Assembly (NCBI RefSeq): GCF_037890675.1
Contig: NZ_CP149574.1
Coordinates: 2,394,874 to 2,458,873 of the forward strand
Length of the DNA stretch: 64,000 bases
Direction: 5' to 3'
From: Methylovirgula sp. 4M-Z18
GTDB lineage: Bacteria > Pseudomonadota > Alphaproteobacteria > Rhizobiales > Beijerinckiaceae
Shown: positions 33,377 through 43,083 of the stretch, piece by piece
Numbering within the stretch: the first letter of the stretch is position 1
Layout of the letters: each line of letters begins with the position of its first letter
Position numbers and translations under genes: made by a program
Notes under the pieces: generated by a model
The model's input: the letters and a program-made list of their open reading frames with translations, nothing else
What the model was told of the DNA's origin: nothing
Database searches by the model: none

Positions 33377-34678
33377 ATGAACATCGACATCGCCAAACGG
33401 GTCTATGACCGCACTTGGAAGCTCGATCCGATCGTCCGCAGCCTATTCGACACGGATTTTTACAAGATCCTCATGCTGCAGCCGATTCACGACCGGCATG
33501 CGTCGGTCCAGACAACGTTTACCGTCATCAACCGATCCAAGCGCATCAAGCTCGCCAAGGTAATCGACGAACGGGAATTGCGGGAGCAGCTCGACCACGC
33601 CCGGACCCTGCGCTTCACCAAGAAGGAGCTGATCTGGCTCGCCGGCAACACGTTTTACGGCCAGAAGCAGATCTTCAAACCGGATTTCCTCGCCTGGCTC
33701 GAGGATTTCCGGCTGCCCGATTACGATCTGCGTCTCGAGAACGGCGATTATGTCTTGCGCTTCGACGCCACCTGGGCCGAGGCGACCATGTGGGAAATTC
33801 CGGCGCTCTCGATCATCAACGAATTGAAATCGCGCGCCGCGACCAAACAGATGGGCCGGTTCGAGCTCGACATTCTCTATGCGCGCGCCAAGGCGAAACT
33901 GTGGGACAAGATCGAACGGCTGCGGCATCTGCCGGGCTTGAAGATTTCCGATTTCGGCACCCGGCGCCGGCACAGCTTTCTGTGGCAGCAATGGTGCGTC
34001 GAGGCGATGAAGGAAGGGCTCGGCGACGCCTTCGTCGGCACGTCCAACGTGCTACTGGCGATGAACAACGATCTGGAATCGGTCGGCACCAATGCGCATG
34101 AGCTGCCGATGGTGCAGGCCGCGCTCTGCGACGATGACGACGCGCTGCGTGCGAGTCCTTACAAAGTGCTCGAGATGTGGCGGGACTATTACAACGGCAA
34201 TCTGCTCATCGTCCTGCCTGACACGTTCGGCACCGCCCCCTTCCTCGCCAACGCGCCGGATTGGGTCGCGGATTGGACGGGCTTCCGCCCCGATTCCAAA
34301 CCACCTATGGAGGCTGGCGAAGAAATCTACCGGTGGTACGAACAGCGCGGCCGCAATCCAAAGGAGAAATTGGTCATTTTCTCCGACGGTCTCGATATCG
34401 ATACGATCGAGGAGGCGCATGCCGCCTTCGCGCATCGCATGCGGGTGAGCTACGGCTGGGGCACCAATCTGACCAATGATTTCCGCGGCTGTGCCTCCCA
34501 TGCCGCGCCGCTGCTCGACTCGATTTCGCTGGTGTGCAAGATCACCGAGGTGAACGGCCGGCCGGCCATCAAGCTCTCCGACAATCTGGCCAAGGCGACG
34601 GGGAGCCAGGCGGAGATCGAGCGCTATCAGCACGTCTTCGGTTATGAGGGCAAAGCCTCGCGCGAAGTGACCGTCTAA
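33377..34678 (+). CDS. pncB: Nicotinate phosphoribosyltransferase
   Basis: A 433-residue cytosolic enzyme of the NAD salvage (Preiss-Handler) pathway that joins nicotinate and PRPP with ATP hydrolysis. Typical regions are [15 protein letters not shown] near the start, [27 protein letters not shown] with the phosphorylated-His region, [11 protein letters not shown] and WGTNLTNDF near the end. Length and motif order match bacterial PncB. It follows the VOC gene closely and is followed by parE after about 170 bases. Confidence 0.95.
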   Translation: MNIDIAKRVYDRTWKLDPIVRSLFDTDFYKILMLQPIHDRHASVQTTFTVINRSKRIKLAKVIDERELREQLDHARTLRFTKKELIWLAGNTFYGQKQIFKPDFLAWLEDFRLPDYDLRLENGDYVLRFDATWAEATMWEIPALSIINELKSRAATKQMGRFELDILYARAKAKLWDKIERLRHLPGLKISDFGTRRRHSFLWQQWCVEAMKEGLGDAFVGTSNVLLAMNNDLESVGTNAHELPMVQAALCDDDDALRASPYKVLEMWRDYYNGNLLIVLPDTFGTAPFLANAPDWVADWTGFRPDSKPPMEAGEEIYRWYEQRGRNPKEKLVIFSDGLDIDTIEEAHAAFAHRMRVSYGWGTNLTNDFRGCASHAAPLLDSISLVCKITEVNGRPAIKLSDNLAKATGSQAEIERYQHVFGYEGKASREVTV

Positions 34679-34847
34679 GCCGGTTCAGCTCCGTGGCTCC
34701 GTCGGCACCCGTGCGCGCAGCCTGGATTGGGGCAGCTCGCCCCTTTATCTTGTGAAGAATGTTTTCGGTCCGTTCACCTCCCGGACAGATTTATGCCATA
34801 TAAGCAAGAGACACGAATCGTTGCGATCAAACGAACCAGGATGCGAT

Positions 34848-36878
34848 ATGGCGAGTAATAGTGATCTTTTCGGGGGTGCGGCACGCAAGGTTGCGCCGGC
34901 GAAAGCCGCAGCCGAGGCGAAGAAACCCGCAGCGCAGGAAAAGGCCGGCTATACCTCCGCCTCGATCGAGGTTTTGGAGGGGCTCGAGCCGGTGCGGCGC
35001 CGTCCCGGCATGTATATCGGCGGCACCGACGAAGCAGCGATGCACCACCTCTTTGCCGAAGTGATCGACAATTCCATGGACGAAGCCGTGGCCGGCCACG
35101 CCAATTGGATCGAAGTGATCATGGAAGAGGATGGCTGGCTGTCAGTCACGGACAATGGCCGCGGCTTCCCGGTCGATCCGCATCCGAAATATCCCGACAA
35201 GACCGGCCTCGAAGTGGCGATGACGGTGCTCCACGCGGGCGGCAAGTTCGATTCCGGTGCCTACCAGACCTCCGGCGGTCTGCACGGCGTTGGCGTGTCG
35301 GTGTGCAACGCGCTGAGCGAGCGGCTGGAAGTCGATGTCTGGAAGGACCAGACCCATTACCGCCAGGCGTTCGAACGCGGCCATGCGGTCACCAAGCTGC
35401 AGACCGTAGGCCGGGTCGCCAACAAGCGCGGCACGCGGGTGCGAATGAAGCCGGACGAGGAAATCTTCGGCAAAGGCTGCCGCTTCAAGCCCGCCCGCAT
35501 TTTCAAAATGTCGCGCTCGAAGGCCTATCTTTTCGGCGGCGTCGAGATCCGCTGGAAATGCGCGCCTGCCTTGGTCGAAGGGACGAATGTTCCCGCTGAG
35601 GCGGTATTTCATTTTCCCGGCGGCCTGAAGGATTATCTGACCCAGGAAATCGAAGGCAAGGACCTGGTTGCCGATCAAATGTTCACCGGCAAGGTGAGCA
35701 GACAAGGCGGCCACGGTTCGCTCGAATGGGCGGTCGCCTGGCTCGCCGGCGACGACGGTTTCGTCAATTCCTATTGCAACACCATTCCGACGCCGGACGG
35801 CGGCACCCATGAAGCGGGCTTCCGCACCGCTTTGCTGAGCGGGCTCAAGGATCACGCCGAGCGCATCGGCCAAGCCAAGCGCGCGAGCGCGGTCACGACC
35901 GACGACGTCATGGTGACGGCGGCGGGCATGATCGCCATTTTCATCCGCGAGCCGGAATTCCAGGGCCAGAACAAGAGCCGGCTGATGACGGTCGAAGCTT
36001 CGCGCCTTGTCGGCAATACGGTGCGCGACGCCTTCGACCATTGGCTGGCGGCATCCCCGTCGCAAGCCACGAAGCTGCTCGATTGGGCTGTGGAGCGAGC
36101 CGAGGAACGGTTGCGCCGGCGAGCCGAAAAGGACGTCGCCCGCAAGACCGCGACACGCAAGCTGCGCCTGCCAGGAAAGCTCGCGGACTGCTCGAACAAT
36201 TCAACCCACGACTCTGAAATATTTATCGTTGAGGGCGATTCTGCAGGCGGCTCGGCGAAGCAGGCGCGCGACCGGATGAGCCAGGCGATCCTGCCTTTGC
36301 GCGGCAAGATCCTCAACGTTGCCAACGCGACCAGGGACAAGTTGAACCAAAACCAGCAACTCGCTGATCTTATTCAGGCTTTGGGCTGCGGTACCGGCAC
36401 GCATTACCGCGAAACTGATCTGCGCTACGGCCGCGTCATCATCATGACCGACGCGGACGTGGACGGCGCCCATATCGCCTCGTTGCTGATCACCTTCTTC
36501 TACCGCCAGATGCCGAAGCTCATCGATCACGGCCATCTTTATCTCGCCGTGCCCCCGCTGTTCAAACTGACGCAGGGCACAAAATCGGTCTATGCGCGCG
36601 ACGAGCGGCACCGCGAGGAGTTGATGCGCACCGTCCTGACCGGCAAGGGCAAGGTGGAGGTGAGCCGTTTTAAAGGCCTTGGCGAGATGACTGCCCCGCA
36701 ATTGAAGGAAACGACCATGGATCCGCGCAAGCGGCAGCTCCTGAAAGTCGTGATTGCGCAGGAGGACCGCGATGCGGCAGCCGATTCCGTCGAACGGCTC
36801 ATGGGCAACAAGCCCGAAATGCGTTTCGCCTTCATCCAGGAACGCGCGGCCTTCGCCAGCGACCTGGTCGATATCTGA
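34848..36878 (+). CDS. parE: DNA topoisomerase IV subunit B
   Basis: The ATPase subunit (676 residues) of topoisomerase IV, which with ParC separates replicated chromosomes. The GHKL ATP-binding part shows GLEPVRRRPGMYIGGTD, EVIDNSMDEAVAGHA, TDNGRGFPVDPHPK and the SGGLHGVGVSVCNALS lid; the TOPRIM domain has IVEGDSAGGSAKQARDR and MTDADVDGAHI. The length and the SAKQARDR variant separate it from GyrB (about 800 residues). The start at 34848 is chosen because the 32 upstream residues are not family-like; a CAGGA site lies about 7 bases before it. Confidence 0.95.
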   Translation: MASNSDLFGGAARKVAPAKAAAEAKKPAAQEKAGYTSASIEVLEGLEPVRRRPGMYIGGTDEAAMHHLFAEVIDNSMDEAVAGHANWIEVIMEEDGWLSVTDNGRGFPVDPHPKYPDKTGLEVAMTVLHAGGKFDSGAYQTSGGLHGVGVSVCNALSERLEVDVWKDQTHYRQAFERGHAVTKLQTVGRVANKRGTRVRMKPDEEIFGKGCRFKPARIFKMSRSKAYLFGGVEIRWKCAPALVEGTNVPAEAVFHFPGGLKDYLTQEIEGKDLVADQMFTGKVSRQGGHGSLEWAVAWLAGDDGFVNSYCNTIPTPDGGTHEAGFRTALLSGLKDHAERIGQAKRASAVTTDDVMVTAAGMIAIFIREPEFQGQNKSRLMTVEASRLVGNTVRDAFDHWLAASPSQATKLLDWAVERAEERLRRRAEKDVARKTATRKLRLPGKLADCSNNSTHDSEIFIVEGDSAGGSAKQARDRMSQAILPLRGKILNVANATRDKLNQNQQLADLIQALGCGTGTHYRETDLRYGRVIIMTDADVDGAHIASLLITFFYRQMPKLIDHGHLYLAVPPLFKLTQGTKSVYARDERHREELMRTVLTGKGKVEVSRFKGLGEMTAPQLKETTMDPRKRQLLKVVIAQEDRDAAADSVERLMGNKPEMRFAFIQERAAFASDLVDI

Positions 36879-36982
36879 TGACACGCCGCCCGCGCATGAC
36901 CAGACTTTAACTTGCCTCACAAAACCCATATTGGGTAGTTTAGAGTGACTATAAAGTAGCTTCCCCTGCTTGGAGATCACTC

Positions 36983-37525
36983 GTGGCTGAAACGCCGAGT
37001 TCAAAATACGATGCCGTCGCCATGACCCTTCACTGGCTCATGGCGGCTTTGATTACCGCAGTTGCCGTCATCGGCCTGCTGTTCGATTTGATGGATCGCG
37101 AGACCAAGCTCGTCTGGGTCAACATCCACAATTGCCTGGGTCTGGCGGTCCTGGTCCTGGCGGTCGGCCGCATTGTCTGGCGCTTGACCCACCGGCCACC
37201 GGATTTGCCTGCAACCATTGATGCGATCATTCGCAAATTGTCCGGCCCCGGGCATCTGGTGCTCTATGTGTTGATTTTCGCCGTTCCGGCCCTTGGCGCC
37301 CTGACCTTCTTTCCGCGCGGCCAGCCTGTGGATTTCAGCTTGTTTCAGATTCCGCCACTGATGACGCCGGACCGCGCGTTTGGCCGCAGCATGCACGGCC
37401 TTCATCAAATCGGCGCCTATATTCTGATTGGCGCCGTTTGCCTGCACGTTGCAATGGCGCTCTGGCACCGTCTGGTGAAGCGGGACGGCATATTCGGCCG
37501 CATGGTGCCGGGCCGGTCAATCTGA
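36983..37525 (+). CDS. Cytochrome b561-family membrane protein
   Basis: A 180-residue protein with four predicted transmembrane helices and two pairs of His suited to hold two b-type haems: TLHWLMAALITAVAV, VNIHNCLGLAVLVLA, HLVLYVLIFAV and GLHQIGAYILIGAVCLHVAMALWH. It belongs to the YodB/CybB group, which moves electrons between quinone and periplasmic partners; the partner here is unknown. Translation starts at GTG 36983, with GGAG at 36972-36975. Confidence 0.92.
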   Translation: MAETPSSKYDAVAMTLHWLMAALITAVAVIGLLFDLMDRETKLVWVNIHNCLGLAVLVLAVGRIVWRLTHRPPDLPATIDAIIRKLSGPGHLVLYVLIFAVPALGALTFFPRGQPVDFSLFQIPPLMTPDRAFGRSMHGLHQIGAYILIGAVCLHVAMALWHRLVKRDGIFGRMVPGRSI

Positions 37526-37550
37526 CCGATCCGGCACCAAGGCGGAGACG

Positions 37551-37850
37551 TTAAACTCGGCCGAGATTGCCGCGCGGCGCCTTCCGCCGCTCCTGCATTT
37601 CGCCGGCAAGGCGGATCGTCGGGTCCTCGTCGAGCCGGCCGGAGGCCGCATTCAGCACGTCGTAGCGGCCAAGGCCAATATCGCGCAGTTCATAGTCGGA
37701 CATGGCGGCAAGGTGCCGCATCGTCCGGCGCGCCGCCGCGACCCGCGACGGCCAAAGAACAATGTACCAAAACAGATCCAGGCCAGGACGCTTATGCTTC
37801 TTCTGTCCCGAGAAATGAGCGACGGAACGATCGCAAGTGGTTGCACTCAT
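37551..37850 (-). CDS. DUF1127 small protein
   Basis: A protein of 99 residues (103 if the ATG at 37862 is used). The DUF1127 element is RTMRHLAAMSDYELRDIGLGRYDVL, an amphipathic helix pair with the Arg-rich YjiS-like signature; before it lies a short hydrophobic segment (LDLFWYIVLWP). DUF1127 proteins are small regulators or structural helpers, several of which act on RNA turnover or metabolism in Rhizobiales. It is divergent to the LysR gene at 38013, across 162 bases, and a second DUF1127 gene lies on the other side of that regulator. Confidence 0.85.
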   Translation of the reverse strand: MSATTCDRSVAHFSGQKKHKRPGLDLFWYIVLWPSRVAAARRTMRHLAAMSDYELRDIGLGRYDVLNAASGRLDEDPTIRLAGEMQERRKAPRGNLGRV

Positions 37851-37934
37851 AATAGGCTCCATCAGACAAAATTCCTCTCACTGGCGGGTGTCCGCAGTGC
37901 TGGGGAATGGGGTTTGTTGAGTTGATGAAAAGAT

Positions 37935-37951
37935 AATTAGGCAAAATAATT
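37935..37951. promoter_or_regulatory. AATTA-N7-TAATT inverted repeat between DUF1127 and LysR genes
   Basis: AATTA (37935-37939) and TAATT (37947-37951) are separated by seven bases and lie in the only gap between a DUF1127 gene and a divergent LysR gene. The spacing gives the T-N11-A pattern of LysR sites. It is AT-rich in a GC-rich genome, which also fits a promoter; either reading is possible. Confidence 0.35.
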
Positions 37952-38012
37952 GATGCGTCCAACGAATGTTTGTGCGATGATTAATCGCATATTCAGATCG
38001 ATTGGATCTCCG

Positions 38013-38882
38013 ATGCTCGACACCGACCAGCTCAAATCCTTTCTCGCGATTGTCGATACCGGCAGTTTCACCAAGGCGGCGGCACGGGTGAACAAGACCC
38101 AATCTGCTGTCTCGATGCACATCCGGCGGCTTGAGGAACAGTTACAGTGCGAGCTCTTCGTCAAGCAGGGCCGCGGTGTTCGGCTGTCGACCGACGGGGA
38201 GAAACTGATCGACTACGCGCGGCACATGCTGCAGATTGAGGCCTCCGCCCTCGCCTCCATTTCGCGGCGCGGCCTCGTCGGCCGCGTCCGCCTCGGTATC
38301 GTCGAAGAATATGCCGAGGCGTTTATAGCCGACATCCTGACACGTTTCCGTCAGCATTATCCGCTCGTCGAGGTTTCGGCGAAATGCGACGGCGGCTCGA
38401 CGCTCATTGCCGAGCGCACCCGGGCGCATGAGCTGGACCTTTCCATTCTGACCGCGTGCGACGATGTTCCGGACGCAGAAATCCTGCGCGAAGAACCGTT
38501 GGTCTGGATTGCCGGCTCGAAGGCGCTGAATCTGACGGCGCCCCTGCCTTTGGCGCTCGGCACCGTGACATGCGCATGGCGCAGGCAGGTCGAACGGGCC
38601 CTGCAACAAAATGGGCTCGCCTATCGTTTCGTGTTGGTGTCCAACAGCTATTCCGGTGTGGCGCCGCTGGTGCGTGCGGGCCACGCGCTGTCGGTTCTGC
38701 CGCGCGGTCTCGTACCGAACGACATGCATATTCTTGGCGAGGCCGAGGGTTTGCCGGCCCTTGCTGGGTCGCGCACGGGCCTGTTGCATGGTCCGGCCCC
38801 AACTCCCGAAGCACAGGCCCTGGCCGAAGTCATCCGCTCAACCGTTCGCCTCGACATCAAAATGCGAAGCGTCGCGGCTTAA
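38013..38882 (+). CDS. LysR-family regulator flanked by DUF1127 genes
   Basis: A 289-residue LysR regulator. The DNA-binding domain reads LDTDQLKSFLAIVDTGSFT, KAAARVNKTQSAVSMHIRRLE; the effector domain starts near RVRLGIVEEYAEAFIADIL. The start at 38013 is preferred over 37950 because residues before it are unlike the family. DUF1127 genes sit on both sides: one divergent (37551-37850) and one convergent (38973-39275). In Brucella and Agrobacterium, LysR-type VtlR is known to control DUF1127 genes, so a comparable small regulon is suggested; whether this protein is an orthologue cannot be told from the sequence alone. Confidence 0.9.
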   Translation: MLDTDQLKSFLAIVDTGSFTKAAARVNKTQSAVSMHIRRLEEQLQCELFVKQGRGVRLSTDGEKLIDYARHMLQIEASALASISRRGLVGRVRLGIVEEYAEAFIADILTRFRQHYPLVEVSAKCDGGSTLIAERTRAHELDLSILTACDDVPDAEILREEPLVWIAGSKALNLTAPLPLALGTVTCAWRRQVERALQQNGLAYRFVLVSNSYSGVAPLVRAGHALSVLPRGLVPNDMHILGEAEGLPALAGSRTGLLHGPAPTPEAQALAEVIRSTVRLDIKMRSVAA

Positions 38883-38972
38883 CACCATTTTCCCCCTTCG
38901 GCAGGCCGAAGCGGCCGTTTGAGATGTTGGCGGGGCATCATCTTCAACGGCCGCTCTGTGTGACGGGCCAAG

Positions 38973-39275
38973 CTACTGCAATTTGTCGATGTCGCGCCGC
39001 CCTGGTAGCCGGTCATGGCGCTCGTCAAAGACGCCGTCGGCGGACTCCGCGCCCAGCCCTGCCCCATGCGTGCCGGCGACGTCCTGATGGGTCAAACCAA
39101 TATCCTGCAACTCATGCTCGGACAGTTTTTCGAGTTCGGCAGCCTGGTGTTGCGCGTTGATGGCGTGAACCGGCCAGAGAATGATCCGCTTCAACGTGGC
39201 GCCAAGGCTATGGCTCTCGCCCTGGGATTCGGGCGCATTTTCAGTCTGATCGCGAAAGAAAGGGCCAGTGTTCAT
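38973..39275 (-). CDS. DUF1127 small protein
   Basis: A 100-residue protein. The DUF1127-type helix reads AAELEKLSEHELQDIGLTHQDV, preceded by a hydrophobic/amphipathic stretch (LKRIILWPVHAI). The N-terminal part is polar and the last 25 residues are charged and probably disordered. GGAGGATCG just before the ATG supports the start. It is convergent with the LysR gene at 38013 and divergent to the helicase gene at 39544. Confidence 0.78.
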   Translation of the reverse strand: MNTGPFFRDQTENAPESQGESHSLGATLKRIILWPVHAINAQHQAAELEKLSEHELQDIGLTHQDVAGTHGAGLGAESADGVFDERHDRLPGRRDIDKLQ

Positions 39276-39393
39276 GGAACGATCCTCCGATTAAGCTGTT
39301 CCCCTCCTTCTGAGAACCTATCGCGATGCCTCGATGTTTCCAGGGTTCTGGCATGCAAATTGCTCGTGAAGGCCGAATTTCTGCGCATTTTCA

Positions 39394-39421
39394 TTGACTC
39401 AGCACGAAAAAGCACTATGGC
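39394..39421 (+). promoter_or_regulatory. Possible promoter of the DEAD-box helicase gene
   Basis: TTGACT (39394-39399) and TATGGC (39416-39421) are 16 bases apart, resembling a housekeeping -35/-10 pair. It would give a leader of roughly 115 bases before the helicase ATG at 39544. Long leaders are usual for cold-responsive RhlE/CsdA-type genes, but no specific RNA structure was worked out here. Confidence 0.3.
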
Positions 39422-39543
39422 TGTTGCGGTGCGAAAGAGGCTTGCGTGCGCCCTTCGCCTTATTGCCGAGAAGATCGGTTCAACGACACGCCAAAGCGGT
39501 GGCCGCCTAAGTCTTATGCGCCAGCCGCCACCAGGATTATCGA

Positions 39544-41034
39544 ATGACATTTCAGGAATTAGGTCTGAGCGAAAAGGTTCTGCAGGCCGTCGAAGCATCT
39601 GGCTACACGAACCCCACGCCGATCCAGGCCCAGGCTATCCCCCATGCATTGAACGGCCGGGACGTGCTCGGCATTGCGCAGACAGGCACCGGCAAGACCG
39701 CCGCTTTCACCCTGCCCATGCTCTCGAAACTCGAACAAGGCCGCGCCCGGGCCCGGATGCCGCGCACCTTGATCCTTGAGCCGACCCGCGAACTCGCGGC
39801 CCAGGTCGAGGAAAGCTTCGTCAAATACGGCGCCCAGCACAAACTGAACGTGGCCTTGCTCATCGGCGGCGTCTCCTTTGGCGACCAGGAAGCCAAGATC
39901 ATGCGCGGCGCCGATGTGCTCATCGCGACGCCGGGCCGCCTGCTCGATTTCTTCGAGCGCGGCAAGTTGCTGTTGAACGGGATCGACATTCTCGTCATCG
40001 ACGAGGCGGACCGGATGCTCGACATGGGCTTCATCCCTGACATCGAGAAGATCTGCAAGCTGGTGCCGTTCACGCGCCAGACCCTGTTCTTTTCGGCGAC
40101 CATGCCGCCGGAAATCACCCGGCTGACCGAGCAGTTCCTGTCGAACCCGATCCGGATCGAGGTCGCCCGCCCCGCGTCCACCGCCAGCACGATCACACAA
40201 GGGCTGGTCGCAACCTCCGGCGGCTATCTGAAGCGCGACACATTGCGCGGCCTCATCCGCGACGCGGTCGATTTCAAGAACGGCATCGTCTTCTGCAATC
40301 GCAAGCGTGATGTCGCGGTGCTGCATCAGTCGCTGGTCAAGCACGGCTTTTCCGCCGGCGCGTTGCACGGCGACATGGATCAAACGGCGCGCATGGCATC
40401 TCTCGATGCTTTCAAGAATGGCGACGTGAATGTGCTGGTTTGTTCGGATGTCGCGGCCCGTGGCCTCGATATCCCCGATGTCACCCACATCTACAATTTC
40501 GACGTGCCGACCCATGCGGAAGATTACGTCCATCGTATCGGGCGCACCGGACGCGCGGGCCGTAGCGGCACCGCCTATACGCTGGTTACGCCGGACGATG
40601 CCAAATATGTCGACGAAATCGAAAAACTGATCCAGAAGAAGGTCGATTGGGTCGGCGGCCCGCTGACCGGGGAGCATAAGAGCCGGGTCGGTGACCGCCC
40701 GGCGCGTGACCGCAAGGAAAGCCGCGGCACCACCGGCCGCAATCGCAGTCATGACCGCGACCGTACGGAAGAATCGCGCACCCGGCGCGACCATTTCGCC
40801 GCCCGCGAGGCGGACGAGGCGGCGCGCCGTCCGGCGCAGCAGCCGCGCAACATGCAACCGGAGCAGAGTTTCGAGCGCCGCGATCTTTCCCCGCCGACGC
40901 CGCGGCACGAGCGGCGCCCGCGCCGCGATCACGATCGCGATGATGGTCCGCCCGTCGGGTTTACCGATCACATCCCGTCATTCCTGCTGCGCCCGGTGCG
41001 CCTCGCATCAGCCAAGACTGTGGCTGAGGAATAA
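39544..41034 (+). CDS. DEAD-box ATP-dependent RNA helicase, RhlE-like
   Basis: A 496-residue RNA helicase. All core motifs are seen: FQELGLSEKVLQAVEASGY and TPIQAQAIP (Q motif), GIAQTGTGKTAAF, LEPTRELAAQVEE, TPGRLLDF, VIDEADRML, FFSATMP, VCSDVAARGLDIPDV and HRIGRTGRAGRSG. The C-terminal tail from about 395 is Arg/Asp-rich and disordered, ending in a short conserved-looking FTDHIPSFLLRPVRL. Such proteins assist ribosome assembly and RNA decay, often in the cold. A GC-rich hairpin (41061-41091) follows the gene. Confidence 0.93.
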   Translation: MTFQELGLSEKVLQAVEASGYTNPTPIQAQAIPHALNGRDVLGIAQTGTGKTAAFTLPMLSKLEQGRARARMPRTLILEPTRELAAQVEESFVKYGAQHKLNVALLIGGVSFGDQEAKIMRGADVLIATPGRLLDFFERGKLLLNGIDILVIDEADRMLDMGFIPDIEKICKLVPFTRQTLFFSATMPPEITRLTEQFLSNPIRIEVARPASTASTITQGLVATSGGYLKRDTLRGLIRDAVDFKNGIVFCNRKRDVAVLHQSLVKHGFSAGALHGDMDQTARMASLDAFKNGDVNVLVCSDVAARGLDIPDVTHIYNFDVPTHAEDYVHRIGRTGRAGRSGTAYTLVTPDDAKYVDEIEKLIQKKVDWVGGPLTGEHKSRVGDRPARDRKESRGTTGRNRSHDRDRTEESRTRRDHFAAREADEAARRPAQQPRNMQPEQSFERRDLSPPTPRHERRPRRDHDRDDGPPVGFTDHIPSFLLRPVRLASAKTVAEE

Positions 41035-41060
41035 AAGCGCGAAGCCTTTCCCCGCGGATT

Positions 41061-41091
41061 CCTTCTCCCGCAGCGAAGCTACCGGAGAAGG
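41061..41091. repeat. CCTTCTCC/GGAGAAGG hairpin after the helicase gene
   Basis: CCTTCTCC (41061-41068) and GGAGAAGG (41084-41091) can pair as an 8-bp stem. A very similar CTTCTCCC/GGGAGAAG stem follows the molybdenum oxidoreductase gene at 45250-45277. The shared sequence and the intergenic, gene-end location suggest members of a dispersed palindromic repeat that may also act as terminators or RNA-stabilising stems. Confidence 0.5.
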
Positions 41092-41203
41092 AAAGCGGCG
41101 CCCTCTTTGTCCGGCCACCGCACGCCTGACATGCAAGCTTGTCACTTGTCGCAGCACTTTTGTGCTCGCATTGTTCGCCCGCTGAAAACACGGATGATTT
41201 CCC

Positions 41204-42424
41204 ATGAGCGCGGTGAATGAGACGAATATTGCCCATGCCCAGCGGGCGGCGACGCAGACAGTGCTCGCAGTGCTTGTGGCCATCAGCGTATCGCACTGCC
41301 TCAACGACATCATCCAATCGCTCATCCCGGCCATCTATCCGATCCTCAAGGATTCCTACGCGCTGGATTACGGCCAGATCGGCCTGATCACGCTCGCCTT
41401 CCAAGGCACGGCGTCACTGCTGCAGCCGGTCGTGGGGCTCTATACGGATAAATACCCGAAGCCCTATTCGCTACCGATCGGTATGTGCTCGACGCTGATC
41501 GGGCTCGTCACTCTGTCCTATTCGAGCAGCTTCGCGAGTATTTTGCTGTCCGTGTCGCTCATCGGCCTCGGATCGGCGATCTTCCACCCCGAGGCCTCGC
41601 GCGTCGCCCGCATGGCGTCCGGCGGGCGGCACGGTCTGGCGCAGTCCCTGTTTCAGGTCGGCGGCTATGGCGGGACGGCGCTGGGTCCGTTGCTGGCCGC
41701 CTATATCGTGCTGCCGCACGGCCAACATTCGATCATCTGGTTCTCGGCAGTGGCGCTGACCGCTATCGGCCTCTTGAGCTGGATCAGCACCTGGTACGCG
41801 AGGCACCGCGCGGTGCACGCCGCCAAGAAAGTCGCGCGACTCGCAACCCATATCGTGCCGAAGCACCATATTCCGTGGCTGCTCGTGCTGCTCGGTGTGT
41901 TGGTGTTCTCCAAGGCGCTCTATATGGCCAGCATGTCGAGCTACTACACCTTCTACCTCATCCATCGCTTCGGCGTGCCGACCCAGCATGCCCAGGTCAT
42001 GCTGTTCATCTTCCTCGCGGCGGTTGCGACCGGCACGTTGTTTGGCGGCCCCTTCGGTGACCGGGTCGGCCGGAAGTTCGTGATCTGGTTCTCGATCCTC
42101 GGTGTTCTCCCGTTCACGCTCGCCCTGCCCTATGCCAACCTGTTTTGGACCGGCGTGCTCAGCGTACTGATCGGATTGATCCTGTCGTCGGCCTTCTCGG
42201 CGATCGTGGTTTATGCCCAGGAATTGGTGCCGACCAAGGTCGGGCTGATCGCCGGCCTGTTCTTCGGTCTCACCTTCGGCCTCGGCGGCATCGGCGCCGC
42301 CATCCTTGGCGATCTGGCGGACCGCACCAGCATCGAATATGTCTATCAGGTCTGTTCGTTCCTGCCCGCGATCGGCCTGCTCGCCATGTTCCTGCCGAAT
42401 CTGAAACAAGCGCGCGTGAGCTAG
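41204..42424 (+). CDS. MFS transporter, fosmidomycin-resistance (Fsr) type
   Basis: A 406-residue inner-membrane transporter with 12 predicted helices. It has the Fsr-type opening AISVSHCLNDIIQSLIPAIYPIL, the GLYTDKYPKP loop after helix 2 (the MFS motif A position), SGGRHGLAQSLFQVGG with the conserved GQS-like helix 5 and FGGPFGDRVGRKFVIW in the second half. The family includes exporters of fosmidomycin and related phosphonates; the true substrate here is unknown. Nothing regulatory is encoded next to it. Confidence 0.9.
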   Translation: MSAVNETNIAHAQRAATQTVLAVLVAISVSHCLNDIIQSLIPAIYPILKDSYALDYGQIGLITLAFQGTASLLQPVVGLYTDKYPKPYSLPIGMCSTLIGLVTLSYSSSFASILLSVSLIGLGSAIFHPEASRVARMASGGRHGLAQSLFQVGGYGGTALGPLLAAYIVLPHGQHSIIWFSAVALTAIGLLSWISTWYARHRAVHAAKKVARLATHIVPKHHIPWLLVLLGVLVFSKALYMASMSSYYTFYLIHRFGVPTQHAQVMLFIFLAAVATGTLFGGPFGDRVGRKFVIWFSILGVLPFTLALPYANLFWTGVLSVLIGLILSSAFSAIVVYAQELVPTKVGLIAGLFFGLTFGLGGIGAAILGDLADRTSIEYVYQVCSFLPAIGLLAMFLPNLKQARVS

Positions 42425-42600
42425 TTGAAAAACGAATGGCTGCGATGCAAGAGAGGTGATGCGGCCTTATCCCATCGCCTCTTTGTAAATTGCTGGAATT
42501 TAATGTCTTTTAGGTGGCCAGGCGGCGACGCTCCGGGCTAGTATAGCTATGCGTCCATAGACGATATGCGTCCCGGCGCTCCCAGACGATGGAGACAATG

Positions 42601-43056
42601 ATGATTGTTCTTTCCGTCAATGGCCAGGATCACGCGCTCGACATCGAACCTGAGATGCCCTTGCTCTGGGCTTTGCGTGACGAAATCGGTCTGACCGGCA
42701 CGAAATTCGGCTGCGGGATTGCCCAGTGCGGCGCCTGTACGGTGCATATCGATGGGGTCGCGACCCGCTCCTGCTCGGTCGCGGTCAGCGATGTGGCCGG
42801 TCATAAAATCACGACGATCGAAGGCTTGAAGACAGACAAGTTGCACGCGGTGCAGCAGGCCTGGATCGAACACGACGTGCCGCAATGCGGCTACTGCCAA
42901 TCCGGGCAGATCATGGCGGTCGCGGCGCTCCTCAGTTCGAATCCCAATCCGACCGATGCCGATATCGACAACGAGATCACGAACATTTGCCGCTGCGGTA
43001 CCTATCCGCGGATCCGGACGGCGATCCATCGCGCCGCCGAATTGATGAAAATCTAG
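42601..43056 (+). CDS. Isoquinoline-1-oxidoreductase-like small [2Fe-2S] subunit
   Basis: A 151-residue electron-transfer subunit of a xanthine-oxidase-family enzyme. The N-terminal plant-type [2Fe-2S] domain has [11 protein letters not shown] with further Cys in SCS; the C-terminal helical [2Fe-2S] domain has CGYCQSGQI and CRCGTYPRI. The start at 42601 is supported by GGAG at 42591-42594; a longer start at 42589 overlaps that site. It lies 27 bases upstream of the molybdenum-binding subunit gene. No FAD-subunit gene accompanies the pair, as in the IorAB type, so electrons should pass to a cytochrome or another acceptor. The substrate is unknown. Confidence 0.92.
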   Translation: MIVLSVNGQDHALDIEPEMPLLWALRDEIGLTGTKFGCGIAQCGACTVHIDGVATRSCSVAVSDVAGHKITTIEGLKTDKLHAVQQAWIEHDVPQCGYCQSGQIMAVAALLSSNPNPTDADIDNEITNICRCGTYPRIRTAIHRAAELMKI

Positions 43057-43083
43057 GGCCAGGGTCTGAACAGGAGCCGAGCC

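Noticed and set aside
34848-36878. gyrB instead of parE
   Set aside because: At 676 residues it lacks the extra GyrB insert length, and the SAKQARDR and overall length fit ParE.
39559-40971. 470-residue open frame antisense to the DEAD-box helicase
   Set aside because: Shadow of the helicase gene; composition is typical of reverse-strand translation.
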